Position numbers and translations under genes: made by a program
Shown here: positions 34,701 to 46,736 of the stretch, in pieces
How the letters are laid out: each line of letters opens with the position of its first letter
How positions within the stretch are numbered: position 1 is the stretch's first letter
DNA from: Paragordius varius
Lineage: Eukaryota; Nematomorpha
Direction of reading: 5' to 3'
DNA length: 64,000 nucleotides
Assembly (NCBI GenBank): GCA_964247055.1
Contig: OZ176051.1
Location: 12,338,001-12,402,000, forward strand
Notes under the pieces: model-generated
Told to the model about the DNA's origin: nothing
Seen by the model: only the letters and a program-made list of their open reading frames with translations
The model's database searches: none

Positions 34701-36118
34701 CTTTTAGATTTTTCTTTGGCCCTTAGCTTGTTTAGTATCTTATTTAATGCCTAGAATTTTGTTATTCATGCATGGAATATTACTTGTATCGACTTGTTCA
34801 TTTGAATATTTAAACATATGTACACGTGGAATGATTGTTATTTTTAAATTAAATACAAATTTAAAAATTAAATTTCGGAAAAATCCTATTAATAGCCTCA
34901 ATTTTCTTTTTTGTTTTGGCCTTTCCATGCCATTAGGTATCAGAAAATGCAAAAATAATGGGGTGGCGCAAAACCTTGTTGAGCAGTGTTATTTTAATAA
35001 TCATCTATTTAGATATCATAATCTAGAATATATAATATAAAACTACATGCAACCCGTCTTTTTTGCATCAAAAAACTAGTTTTTTTAGCGGGGTTCATAA
35101 TGTCAGTCAAGACGTATAAAAATATGTTAATATATTGTTTTGTTTAATTATATTATAAAATTTATTAATATATTCGGTTATAAACCGTTTAGGTTTCCCA
35201 AAAAATTTAATATAACATGATCTGATTTAATTTTGTGATTTAACGATACGGATCACCATAAAACTGGAACTAATTTTTTAAATGAAGTGGAAATCCAAAA
35301 GCGATGCAAATCCAGATAAAGAGAGTATTTAATTGAAAATGTTGTTATCCTTATATGCAGTGATAGTATAAATTGGCCTATGTTGTGATAATTATTAAAT
35401 ACATTGTCGAAAATATTTAATCATAATAATCATACAATCAATTTATTCAATAAGTTGCTGATATCTTATTTATTGTTTATATTTATATCACTTGTTTTTG
35501 ATTTCAACAAAAAAAATTTTGATGTATGTAACCTAATATTTATATCCATTTTGTTAAACAATTATTAGCATAAACCACCGTACAGTTATATAGCATTGAT
35601 TGCCTTAGCGATACAAGCTTCACCCATAAAAATGGTAACACTCAATCAAATCTACACTTTTATTATGGATAATTTTGCGTTTTATCGTTGTTCCGTGGAT
35701 ACCCAAGGTTGGCAAAACAGTATAAGACACAATTTATCGCTGAATGAATGTTTTGTCAAAATTGACCCTACGACAGTACTTCAACAACCCTCAACCTTTC
35801 AATCTGACATAAATGCCGATTATGAAGGCGGTATATTGAACACGTTAATTACTATGTTATGAATTTTATTTTCCAACTTAAAAGATAATCAATCTACTTT
35901 ATGCAGGCAAAAAACGCAAGTATGAAACCAATGATGGGATCAATAGCTATGGCCTCACATGCCCAATAAATGATAACAATGTAAATAGTACAAAAGGATG
36001 TTTTTGGACTTTGCACCCAGAAAGTTGGAATATGTTTGAAAATGGCAGTTTTTTAAGACGACGCAAAAGATTCAAAAAACCTCTTAATAATTATAATAAC
36101 GATAAGACTTTAACATAA
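31784..36118 (+). CDS. Forkhead (Fox) transcription factor, three exons, about 463 aa
   Basis: Sequence-specific nuclear DNA-binding protein. Exons I place at 31784-32701, 35569-35830 and 35907-36118. Phases agree (0, then 1) with GT/AG ends, giving 463 residues. Exon 1 (306 aa) is Asn/Ser/His-rich and disordered. Exon 2 opens the forkhead domain with [16 protein letters not shown] (307-322), [18 protein letters not shown] (helix 2 region) and the recognition helix [17 protein letters not shown] (354-370). Exon 3 gives [18 protein letters not shown] and [11 protein letters not shown] (423-451), wing 2. About 52 residues separate CFVK from KGCFW where Fox proteins usually have about 9, so wing 1 carries a large insertion across the exon 2/3 junction. 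The recognition helix recalls FoxL1/FoxL2, the wing FoxB/FoxA; the class is left open. AATAAA overlaps the stop (36117-36122). Intron 1 holds a 1.1-kb transposon. Confidence 0.88.
33868..34988 (+). mobile_element. TTA-flanked 1.1-kb DNA transposon, copy 1, in the forkhead intron
   Basis: Begins CACTAGTCGACAAATTTGG and ends GTTGAGCAGTG, flanked on both sides by TTA (33865-33867 and 34989-34991). It is nearly full-length homologous to 50610-51735. Terminal CACT/AGTG with a 3-bp duplication fits CACTA-type elements, but TTA is also the PIF/Harbinger target. Only the outermost bases pair as an inverted repeat. A hydrophobic reading (34464-34754) is conserved in the other copy, partly with indels of three bases, but no transposase motif is visible. 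Probably non-autonomous. Confidence 0.8.
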
Positions 36119-36122
36119 TAAA

Positions 36123-36655
36123 CAATTATAATTATAAATTAACCACAAAAATTATATTATGATTTATTGTTTAATAGCTGCATAAAGAAAATTTTATTTT
36201 TAAGTTGATAATTTTCACTTTTTAATTGGTGTTTAATTTTTGATTTATTATATAAAATTAATACACAACGATAATGGTAAAAAATTTCTTCAGAATTTAA
36301 AACAACGTTATTAAAATAGAACAATCATATTATAATTAATTTAGTTGATAGTTCTTTAAAGGTTAATTATATTAATATGTCAGTTTAGCGTTTTCGCGCA
36401 CATCCTAAATGAAATAAAAAAACAATCAAATTAAGTATGTGCATACATTTTCGATAATATTTACTTTACCAATCTAACTCAATTTTTCCATGTTTTAAAA
36501 AATATTTTTCAGCATTTTAAACAAGTATATTGCCTACTTTTATGTATTTTAGTTAACTTAGTATTGATTTAGCCAATATTGGAATTTGATTTAGGGACGA
36601 AATTTTATCATGTTTTAAACCGCTAGAACATTTAACTAATCCAATCAATAAAAAC
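36123..36655. other. 3' flank of the forkhead gene; no other gene
   Basis: AT-rich DNA, nothing recognised. Confidence 0.35.
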
Positions 36656-37366
36656 CAGGGCTTCAAATCGAAACCACCTAGAACCGGACTGGTTCTTAAG
36701 ACTTTAGGAAGACGGGTTCTGTGTTTTTCAGAAACCACCCCGGTTGTATTTTCAAATTTTTAGGTAGAGGCCGTTTCCTGTCCATCTCCAAAATAAGTGC
36801 TCCCATATGTTTTTGTAAAATAAAATTTATTGTTTGTATTATAATTTGTATAAAAACTTTTTTCCAGTTTCCCTAGTGTGTTGTTTAAATATTATTGTTT
36901 ATATTATTTAAAAAACTTTTTTCTTGAATCCGATAGAAATGAACTAGGTCTCTACGCTGAATTTTATATTCTCGAATCTAAGTAGTGACGATCCTTGGTT
37001 CATCATTTTATAAGTTAATTTTTGTCCATAGATGCGATCGTTAATGCAAATACTTATTACTTACCTTTGTACTTGGAAAAATTGGCTGTTTCCCAATTCA
37101 TGTCGATTTGACCTACTGTTGTTGATATTTTTATTATTACAATAAATATGTTGTATGAAAATCATTTAATGTAAAAGGAACCAAAATGGAACCTAATCCA
37201 AATTGTAAACAACCTGTTACGAAACGGATTTTTATGTGATTGACGCGGTTTGAATTATTTAGAAATCACCCTAATAGTTAAATAATTATTTAAACTCATA
37301 GAATACAGGCCGATTCTCATCCCCCAGAAAGCACCCTGGTTCTGTTTCCACCGGTTCAAATCCCTG
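36656..37366. mobile_element. hAT-like non-autonomous element, 711 bp, GGTTCC-rich
   Basis: Starts CAGGGCTTCAAATCGAAACC and ends ACCGGTTCAAATCCCTG; the ends are imperfect inverted repeats starting CAGGG. The 8-bp flanks ATAAAAAC (36648-36655) and AGAAAAAC (37367-37374) differ at one position, as expected of an old hAT target duplication. The interior is rich in GGTTCC/GGAACC blocks and lacks coding sequence. Fragments of the family lie near 480-770 and 7665-7860. Confidence 0.7.
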
Positions 37367-37374
37367 AGAAAAAC

Positions 37375-38486
37375 CCTAAAGTTTCCTATTCACTAATGCT
37401 TATTAAACATTTTTAGGATGACTACACATATAGCTTAACAGGTCGCTATTTAGATATTTTAAAAATTCCACTGACGCATTTAAAAAATATAAATGAGCGC
37501 TTATAAATATTTATTAGATTTTAAAAAGACTATAAAAAATTTACGAAAGCATCATATCTACCACCAATTTTTGCTAGTAAATATAAAAAATTCTTCAAAA
37601 AATTGGTTTAAGTATTGGTTTTAAAATTTATATATAGCATATAGTACGGAAGTGGTATTTATCTATATACTACCCAACATGAGCCGAACATAATGCCTTT
37701 GAGGGTCACATGCAGCCAGTTGGTTGGATATCCCTGATTTGAATGCTTAAATATATTTTTTATTATGGCTTTAATTTATCGATTAAAAACGTATTAATGA
37801 ATATGTCATGTTTGATTGGGAAAGTTTTGAGTTTAATTGAAAAAAATAAGAGTGTGAAAAAAGTTAAACATCCTATTGTGTGTTCATCTTTACTAAATAA
37901 ATGACTTGGCTGCTCCCTGGTAAGGATATCACTTAATTCAAACGCGTGTTTTTGTTTTTAAGCTCGTATCGGGAAATCGGTGTGCAGAAAAAGAGTAATT
38001 AACCGTATTAAAATTTATTATCATGATGTAGTGTAAATAAATGTAACGTCTTTACAATTCTATTTTTTCTTTTAGTAAACAATTATTATTCTTACCAAAA
38101 TACGAATGTATGAGCAAGTATTTATGATACTTATGGCAGAAATTGGAGATTATATTTGGATAAGTTATGGAAATCAAAATATTCTATATTTTCGATCCTT
38201 ATATGTTAAAACATATGAATCATAAAAATTTAGATAAAAAATTTAAGTACGACTGCTGATGGAATAAAAAAACAAAAGATAGACAGCTAGGTTACATTTA
38301 CCCGTTTATTAGAGTGTTTGAAATTTCCGCCCAGGATTGTAGCTCATGAATATGTATTAAATTTTAAAAAATACCGGGATATACAGAAGGGAAAATATTA
38401 ATTTAATAAATCATTATTCAGTTAAAAACCACTTTTTCAAGCAAATACAATTAACAAAAGCACCATTATGGATTAGGCTGAATCAG
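37375..38486. other. No recognisable gene
   Basis: AT-rich DNA, nothing recognised. Confidence 0.4.
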
Positions 38487-38869
38487 TATGTTTTAGAATA
38501 ATATGATGTAATATCAGCAAAATTAATAATAAATTTATTAATGAATTTTCGTTAGATTCCTCTAACTTCCTCGGAAACACAAAAATAAAATTAAAATAAA
38601 GATACAAATTAAAATTATGAAATATTTACTATATAAATAATGTAGATAAATTAATAAACCGACAAAAAGAAATCAATCATATCAACCCAATAACGCAATT
38701 TTTTATGAATAAATATACATCTTTATTTTTATAAAATATTTCATAATTTTAATTTGTATTATTTTAATTTTATTTTTGTGTTGATCCGAAGAAGTTAGAG
38801 GAATCTAACGAATATTCATTAATAAATTTATTATTAATTTTGCTGATATTACATCATATCATTCTAAAA
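38487..38869. repeat. Palindromic (foldback) element, arms about 140 bp
   Basis: The left arm (about 38487-38628, including AATAATATGATGTAATATCAGC and GATTCCTCTAACTTCCTCGG blocks) is the inverted copy of the right arm (about 38734-38869). About 105 bp lie between the arms. The arms match closely, so the RNA would form a long hairpin. No reading frame. A GCAACATTTTTTCAAGCAA motif borders the right side and a related ACTTTTTCAAGCAAAT lies left of it, linking it to the small repeat at 2674-2793. Confidence 0.8.
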
Positions 38870-39541
38870 GCAACATTTTTTCAAGCAAACGCTAAATTAT
38901 AATTAAGAATGTTGATTTTTAGCGCTCAATTATTAAAAATTTAGTATATAATTTTGATTGTTTTATATCAATAATTAATGGTTTGGTTATATAGTAGTAT
39001 AATCGCTGGTGTGAATATGAAATCAGGTTTCACTTTTTCTATATATATTGATAAATTTAATTGAAATATAAAATAGATTAAGTAAAATTGCTAAAACGTT
39101 TGAAGCTTATCTCATGTTTTTCGTCAATGATAAAATTTAATGGATAAGATACAAGTTTCATATTTTTACATAAAATCAATAATTAGCCTGTTTTAATTGT
39201 TTACACATTGATGCACGAGATAATTTAATTGTATTAAAAACGAATATGCAGCATATTTTGTTTAAAATTATTTTAACTTCAATACAAAAAAGCTTTTGAG
39301 GACCCTGACTTATATCAATAATAATGTTTTTGTTGTACTAATTTAATTAAACGACTAGTGTTTTATTTTTAATTATAAATTAATAAGGATCAAAAACAAG
39401 ATATGATAATGAACTATTTAAATTAAAAGAATTTCAATTAACCACGCATTTTGAGATCTATAATTTCTTGCAATATTGCAATACTGATGTATTCGCTAGG
39501 CTCCAATACCGGTTTTTGTGTTTTTGTAATGCATCCTTCAA
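38870..39541. other. No recognisable gene; 3' flank of the NME6-like gene
   Basis: AT-rich DNA, nothing recognised apart from the gene end at 39542. Confidence 0.35.
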
Positions 39542-40277
39542 CTATTTAATTGGTTTAGCAACATCATCCAAACTTTTCTGAAAAATAGCAGGATTAACAA
39601 CTGAAGGATAATGTATGATTTGATGACAAAATTGGCTAACATTAAAAATAATTGTGGGGGGAGAATTCTTAGCTTTTTTTAAATCGTGTTCAGCCGCGAT
39701 TCTATATATTGGTTCCTCATTTTTATACCACGACTCTACATTGAAATCAGGAAACATGAAAGATATTTCACTCCTGGCTGATTCGGGGGAATCTGAACCA
39801 TGTACTGCGTTCCGTGTATCCGAGATACCAAAACGACCTCGTATACTATCAGGTGCCTCGTATAAAGCTCTAATATAATTGAGATTAAAAAATAATTATC
39901 AATATGAACCTTTTTTCATGCAAAAATACCAAGTACAATTTTTAAGGTGTAAATTAACTTATCATGTTTTGTGGGTCCAATCAATTCCCTCCATTTTTCA
40001 ATTGCGTTTTCACGAGCTAATATGTGAGCTGAGAATGGAGAGCTAGTCATATATGCTATCAAACGGTCATAAAACGGCTTGTCTATAAATTTTAAAATTT
40101 TTAACTTTTGTGAATTCCATAAAACCTTTCCATATCTCCATTTGAAAATTGGGATTCTCTAGACTTAATTATAAAAAATTTGTGAAGGAGTATTATATAT
40201 TTAATTTCTTCTTTTGCATAGGGTTTAGCTACTATATCAGGTTTTAAAAGAACTAATGTCAATTGCAATTTTTTCAT
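39542..40277 (-). CDS. NME6: Nucleoside diphosphate kinase, NME6-like, three exons, 207 aa
   Basis: Transfers the terminal phosphate from an NTP to an NDP through a phosphohistidine. On the minus strand the exons are 40277-40106, 40082-39959 and 39869-39542. Phases agree (1, then 2), giving 207 residues; NME6 proteins are about 190. It starts MKKLQLTLVLLKPDIVAKPY, with the family KPD at 12-14. RFYGIHKNKPFYDRL (51-65), ENAIEKWRELIGPT (82-95) and APDSIRGRFGISDTRNAVHG (104-123) follow; His122 in NAVHGSDS is the catalytic histidine. FPDFNVESWYKNEEP (138-152) matches the FPDF..WYEEEEP block that marks NME6 rather than NME1-4. No targeting peptide is evident. Intron 1 is only 23 nt (40105-40083, GTTAAA..TATAG), intron 2 is 89 nt. 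A MITE ends 78 bp upstream of the start. No defect seen. Confidence 0.9.
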
Positions 40278-40355
40278 TAACAGACGAATTAATGTCTATG
40301 TTATTTACATATGAAATTTTACTAAAAATACTTTTTATGCATATGACGAAGTTAA

Positions 40356-40942
40356 TTAACACTTGGATACAACGCACTTATTTTAGTCCTTCGATTCAAA
40401 TTGGGGTAGTTAGATACCCCAGGCCTGTTAAAAAATAAATTCTTTAAAAAATATAGAAGGAATCGAAACCATGGCAAAATTTTGCACTTATCTAACATTA
40501 ATAAACCGATATATATAAAAAATTTTATTTAAAAATACTTGATATTACTTGTTTTAAGCTAAAACCGAAAGGTAAAAATTTCGTCAACGTGACATGTGTT
40601 AAATGTAAAATTGAAAAATTATACAAACTAAACCGCTTTTTCTATTTCTATCAATGTTAGATGTAATTAATATAAAAAATTAGGTTTAGTTTACCCTTAA
40701 AATTAAATAAAGACGATATTTTGCAAAATTTTGTAAAATAAAAATGGCGTCGAAGTAGTTTGAGATGGACTTTTTTTTTCAAAACAAAATTTTATCAAGA
40801 TATTTTGGCATATTTATATAATATTTCTCAGGATAGAAGCATAAATTTAAATTGGGACCGTTTCCTTCAGTAGTTTTTTAAAAATATTAATTTAAATTTA
40901 GTCTGGGGTATTTAGATACCCCAATTTGAATCGAAGTGTTAA
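40356..40942 (-). mobile_element. TTAA-flanked MITE, copy 2 (587 bp), upstream of the NME6-like gene
   Basis: Inverted relative to the copy at 13992-14575: it begins TTAACACTTGGATACAACG and ends TTTGAATCGAAGTGTTAA, with the palindromes GGGGTAGTTAGATACCCC and GGGGTATTTAGATACCCC just inside. The interior matches copies 1 and 3 along its length. It is non-coding. Its left edge is 78 bp from the start codon of the minus-strand NME6-like gene, so it occupies the expected promoter/5' UTR zone. Confidence 0.85.
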
Positions 40943-41809
40943 TGCCAATAGATCTCGAATAAACAAAATAAAATATTATTTTGAAACATTGAAAAATTAT
41001 TAAAGCTTGATAGTTTTGTATAGGATATTAGATTATGTTTAAATCCAATTGAACAAACATTAGATAATTAATCGAATATCCAATTTTATTTAAAACATTA
41101 TTATGCTTCAATATATACGCCTAATACGGTTATTGTTAATTCATTTATTATGCATATTTGTTAGTTATGCTCTTAAAATTCCCCATGATTTTTTTTAATT
41201 TGGCCCAATAAGATCCAACCATATTAAGCGCTGGTAGCTTAAAATATATTTAAGCATTGATTAAAATATTAATTTATATATATAGTGTAATGACAAATAA
41301 AAATTATCTCGAAATATATCACTAATAAAATCTTCTCATTATTTTTTTGTTTGTGCGAATCTTAACGAAAATATTGTTCATTTTGAACAATCGCTCCATA
41401 CACATGTACAAACGTAGGGTTAAATCTGATGTAAAAATATATTTTATATTAAAAATATATAAAGATTCTTACAGTGTTGGCAAATTACTTAAAAAGGCTA
41501 CCATTTTTAGTATATATATATCGGAAAATCGGAACACATAACACTGGTCCAAAAATCGGGGATAATGTTCCTGATATCTATATATTTTCTGATAGGAAAT
41601 ATATTATACTTAGCATGGTGGTTTTGTATTTTATGGTATAAAAATGTTTTAAAGAAGTAATTTACATTTTTATAGTTGTTATATGAGAAGATGATCAAAC
41701 TTTGGCACATAGATAAAAAATTTTGGTAAAGGCTAAATGTTTCATTTAAAAAACTAAAATTATTAATTATACCACATGTTTTTACTCGTGAAGCGTTCAT
41801 GTGAGACAA
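40943..41809. other. No recognisable gene
   Basis: AT-rich DNA. A 64-codon plus-strand stretch (41347-41541) and a 100-codon minus-strand stretch (41507-41809) are open but AT-biased and match no family I recognise. Confidence 0.35.
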
Positions 41810-42060
41810 CTTGTCTTGCCATAAAAGTCTATCTATAGCGCCTTCTGCTTTTAGCTCATATTTCGTTATCTTTTTATTGTGTTATCTATCTCGTTCCCAC
41901 GTCCTTTTTTTCAATTATATGAACTTCTGTTTTTCCAACATAATTAGAATCTTTCCTTTCAATGTGCCCAAACCAACGTAGCTTTCCCTTTCCACTATTA
42001 GTTAACATATATATTCCCACGATTCTTAATTTGGTTGGGGTGATAAAGTCGCACTTGTCC
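41810..42060 (-). mobile_element. LINE 3'-end fragment
   Basis: Minus-strand reading contains GKLRWFGHIERKDS and NYVGKTEVHIIEKKDVGT (around 41990-41890), the LRWFGH(V/I) block typical of the C-terminal end of RTE-like LINE proteins. It is short and isolated, without reverse transcriptase motifs nearby. Confidence 0.55.
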
Positions 42061-42839
42061 TGTAAGCCAAGCGTGGTAAGTTGAGCAAATACTTAAGCCA
42101 GCAAGTGTACACTTAAAGATCGGTGATAAAAAACACTTAAGTCAAGTCTTTGCTTATGAATGTAACATTATTTTACCACCCTATTCAAATTATGAGGAGA
42201 GTATTTTGAAATATTATAACGAATATTTATTAATAAAGGCAACAAAAAATTTAAAACCCAATACAATAGGCATTTATTGAAATAAACTCAAAGTCAAGTA
42301 TGTTAAAATTATAAATATTAGATTTTTTTAAATATTCAACCCGGTATCTATAGTTTTATAGATGATGCAATTATTCGCCCTTTAAACACTAGTATTATTT
42401 TACTACAAGTTTAACACAATACAGTTATAATACATACATAATTTATCATATATCTTATTTATTTATTTTAAGAAATAGCAAACTCACGAAATATTGTGCT
42501 TAAAAAATCTAACCAAAAGTTTAGGATATTTGAGAGGAGATATATAATATTGGATTTAACTCAGTAATCACGGAATAACTGGTGATATCTATATGAAAAC
42601 AATTTACGTAATTCAAGTAAAAATATTTCTAAAAACATATAGATTGTTGCACGTTAAAACCTATCTACTTTAATAGGACGCACCCTGAACAATTTTTAAG
42701 TTATTAATCCTATATATCCATATAAGGTTAATTTATTTTTAAACATATATAACCTTTTAGATTATAAATTAAAAAAATATCCTTTCATTATCAAAATTTA
42801 TATTATGTTTGTTACTGATTACAGTGAACAAATGTACAT
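42061..42839. other. No recognisable gene
   Basis: AT-rich DNA; may hold the undetected left end of the Harbinger element that follows. Confidence 0.35.
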
Positions 42840-45800
42840 GAACAATTTTAGAAACAAATCGGAGCGCAAAAAATAGAGTTGCAACATATGCAACGTTTGT
42901 TAAGAATGATGAAAGCATCGATTTTATAACATCCCAAATTTTCCCTAATGATATAAATGAAAAAAGTGGGGGCGCAGTTTCACCCAGATTATGTGGGGAA
43001 ATTTTCCCCCGTTACATTAGCGACCCCGGGTTTCAGACTTGGGTAGCAAATGATTTTGGTGTAGAACAATCCACCGTAACTATAACAGTATCTAAAGTGG
43101 TGGAAAAAATCTATGACATGGCTCATAAATGGATCCGATTTCCATGTGACCAGTTCCAACTAGAAGACGCTAAACAACGTTGCCAGAAGAATCATAAGAT
43201 GCCAACAGTCATAGGTGCCATCGAATGTCACATTGACATCATGCGGCTTTAGCAATTTGGAGACGAATAAATAACCAGAAAAAGTCGATGCAGCTCAATT
43301 GTTAATTTACCTGTGACGGTGATGAATTCATAACGATTTCAAATGCCGGGAAGCATTCACGATAGCAGGATTTTCCGCAAAAGTATAATACGTTTATTAA
43401 CCAATACCAATGCCGCACTATTGGGTGACAGTGGGTATGGAATTAGGCGTTATTAAATAACACCATTTTAAAACCCTAACAACCTTAAACTAAATTCAAT
43501 ACATTCCGCGCCAAAGAGAGAGTAGTCATTGAAAGACTATTAGGTCAACTCAAACGCCGGTTTCCAATATAGCATAATAAATGCGAGTCCGTTTAAATAC
43601 CGTAATAATATAATTGTAAGCTCCGCCGTTTTATATAACATGGGTAATTTTCAAAGGATGATTAGATGATGTGATATCGATTGATCTAAATCAGGAGTGT
43701 CCAACACAAATGGCTTGAAGAGCCACCTTTTCGACCTCAAAATTCCAAAGAGCCACTTTTTATTTATATAAATCAAGACATTGGTAACAAATAAATTTAT
43801 TATATTATTTGCTAATTAAATTATATCAATGCGTAAAAAAAGATAAAAATACATGGGTATGGTAAACTCATTGCAATTCGATAGTATGACTAGAGTAGAC
43901 CGTGGCGAATTTTATCACCAAAATGTAACCTCATTTATTCACACTGCGAGTTTATCATGAGGTGCGTACATGAAATTTTAAAATGTGTTTTAAGTATTTC
44001 GCGCGATACAAGATCACGATGAATCAAGCAATGGACCTGACTTAAAAGAAAATACATAAAAGCACATATATTAGCATCCTCAATTGATAGTCTCTGCAAA
44101 AGAATTTTACCATCTTAAAGGGAGATGATAATCATGCAATTTAAAATGTATTGAGTTAAATATGAGCGTGTCTTGTTTGATAACGATTGGTGCCCATCCA
44201 CGATGGGAAAAAACAAGGGTAAGATGGAAACCGATGCCATAAATATGATCAAATATATATAATGCATTGACACCGTAAAAATCTCTGTGCACATGATTGT
44301 TGTCGAGGAAAATGTCTAATAAAGTTTTTTTATCTAATAAAAATAAAAAAAATATTTTTCATTGCATAATTAAATTTTTAATGGGATATTTGTTTTGTAT
44401 ATTTTTGCTTAATTTATTCAGAGCTATATTAATATTTGATACAGCACATCTCAATTCATTCTCCAAGTTTTCATCAGTTAATAAAGAACGTGAAAGAGAA
44501 TTTGTGTATTTCATTTTAGAAAAAAAACTTTCACAAAGATAAGTGGACCCAAAAGCACAAATTAATCTTTGTGCAAAAATTCTTAAATTAGGAAATTTAT
44601 CAAACGTTATATATTTTTTATAAAATTCAATTTTATTTGTTTGCCCAAATAATAATTTTAATTCATTATTGGATTGAAAATCTAGTAATTCCATTTGTAA
44701 ATTAATAGGATCGTTGATAGCTTCAACGTAGAATGGACAACAAAATAAATCAAATATTTTTTCATATTTTGTCATATCCAGTATCGATTATTAAAAGCTT
44801 TTGATAATATGTTAATTTGATCTGCATATTTTAAAATCGTTAGTTTTACCAGCTTTATATCTATTCAATTCTGGAAAATGTTCAGCATTATTTTTTTAAA
44901 TGGCATTTAAATAACGTCAATTTTTTACAAAACGCTTTAATATGGTTTTTCGCATCAACAATTAAATTATCTTGCTTTTGCAAGGATTCATTTTTTTGAT
45001 TTAGTTTTTCGGTAATATCTACGGATAAGCATAAATCTGACAACCAATCTTCAATGGTTAATTCTACAAATAATTATTCTGCAATAGAAAAATATTTATT
45101 TCTTTTAATAAATAATAAAACCTTTTTAGACATTTCCCCCAACCAAGCCACCTTACATTTGAAAAAATATAAGATCTCCATATTGTGAATGAATTTCTTT
45201 TAATAACTCCTTAAACTGCCTATGCTTCAAAGCATGAGATTTTATAAAATTGACTTCTTTAATAACAACGGTCATAACATTGTCCATTTTCAGAGCATGT
45301 GCGCAGAGATTTTCACGGTGAATCATGCAATGCATTATACATATATGGTCAATATTAATACCATCGGATTCCATCTTATTTAACAATAATTTCACGGTTC
45401 CCTTGTTTTTTCTCATCATAGCTGGGGCACCATCTGTTGTCAAACAAGATAGCGCCCATATTTAATTTATTTTCCTCAATACAATTTAAAGCTTGAAACA
45501 TATCATCTCCCTTAGTTGGTTTTTCATCGGAAGTAAGCCTAACATATCTTCTGTTATATTAAAAAATTCATCTATCCCTCGAATAAAGACTACCAATTGT
45601 GATATGTTGCTTATATCTGTGCTTTCATCAAATGACAAGGAAAACGCCACAAAATTTCGAATTCTTTCTTTTAGGGAAAGTTGAATTTCTTCTGCGATGT
45701 CGGTAATTCGTCGACACATAGTATTGTGCGAAAGACTTCTACTGGATATTAATCAACTTTATTAGGCAAAACACATTTTATAATTTCCAGTACGCATTCC

Positions 45801-46129
45801 TTTACAAACTCACCATCAGAATAAGGCTTCATTTTTTTGGCGAGTAAATTGGCAACAATATAACTTGACTTTACTATCGGATAAGGTTGAGTGAATGAAA
45901 TTGTTGGTTGGAGATTATTAATATTTTTTAAAGATTTTAATTTTATTATTTTCATTTCTGTAGTTATATTAATAAAAATGCATGGTATTGGCATGTCTTT
46001 TTTAATCATACTCGCGAAACCCGTTTGTTGTAAATTTGCAAAGATAAGGCACTCCGCTTTGTTGTTGAGTAAACCCATATTTTAATTCCCAGTCGGGATT
46101 GTATTTTCTAGTTACTTTTTTAGATTTAT

Positions 46130-46545
46130 GCATATTGAAAGCTAAATAAATTATTTTAAATACCTATTTTTTTGCAAGTAATTTGTTTCAATGGACCCAA
46201 ATTATAATTCCCAGTATTGGTATGAAAGTTAAATAAATTATTTTAAATACCTATTTTGCAAGTAATTTAATGTTTAAATGGACCTTAATTATAATTCCCA
46301 GTATTGGTATGAAAGCTAAATAAATTACACCTATTTTTTAGCATGTATTTCAATGTTTCAATGGACCCAAATTATAATTCCCAGTATTGGTATGAAAGCT
46401 AAATAAATTATTTTAGATACCTATGTTTTCCAAGTATTTCAATGTTTCAATGGACTCAAATTATAATTCTCAGTATTGGTATGAAGGCTAAATAAATTAT
46501 TTTAAATACCTATTTTTTGCAAGTAATTTAATGTTTTAATTTAAT
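46130..46545. repeat. Tandem repeat, unit about 90 bp, 4-5 copies, inside the hAT element
   Basis: A unit running GAAAGCTAAATAAATTATTTTA..TACCTATTTTTTGCAAGTAATT..TTTCAATGGACCCAAATTATAATTCCCAGTATTGGTAT is repeated, with starts near 46137, 46222, 46312, 46396 and 46482. It lies between the start of the transposase frame (minus strand, 46078) and the right end, so it is a subterminal array of the hAT element. Confidence 0.85.
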
Positions 46546-46736
46546 GTGAAAGTTATCATCTTGAAGTTGGAAATAACATGCAGGAAAAAATGTGTTTTAT
46601 AAATGATTAAATCAATTTGATGATAGATATTTATAGTAAAGAATTTTATTAAAAGTTTATAAAAATAATTTGAATGTCAAAATGATGCATAATTTAAATA
46701 TAAAATTTTTTTAAAAAAAATAGAAATTTTTTTTTT

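Noticed and set aside
39654-39878. Plus-strand 74-codon open stretch
   Set aside because: Antisense to the last exon of the NME6-like gene.
41347-41541. Possible helix-turn-helix transposase fragment
   Set aside because: Only vague similarity (KIYKDSYSVGKLLKK); no neighbouring transposase blocks.
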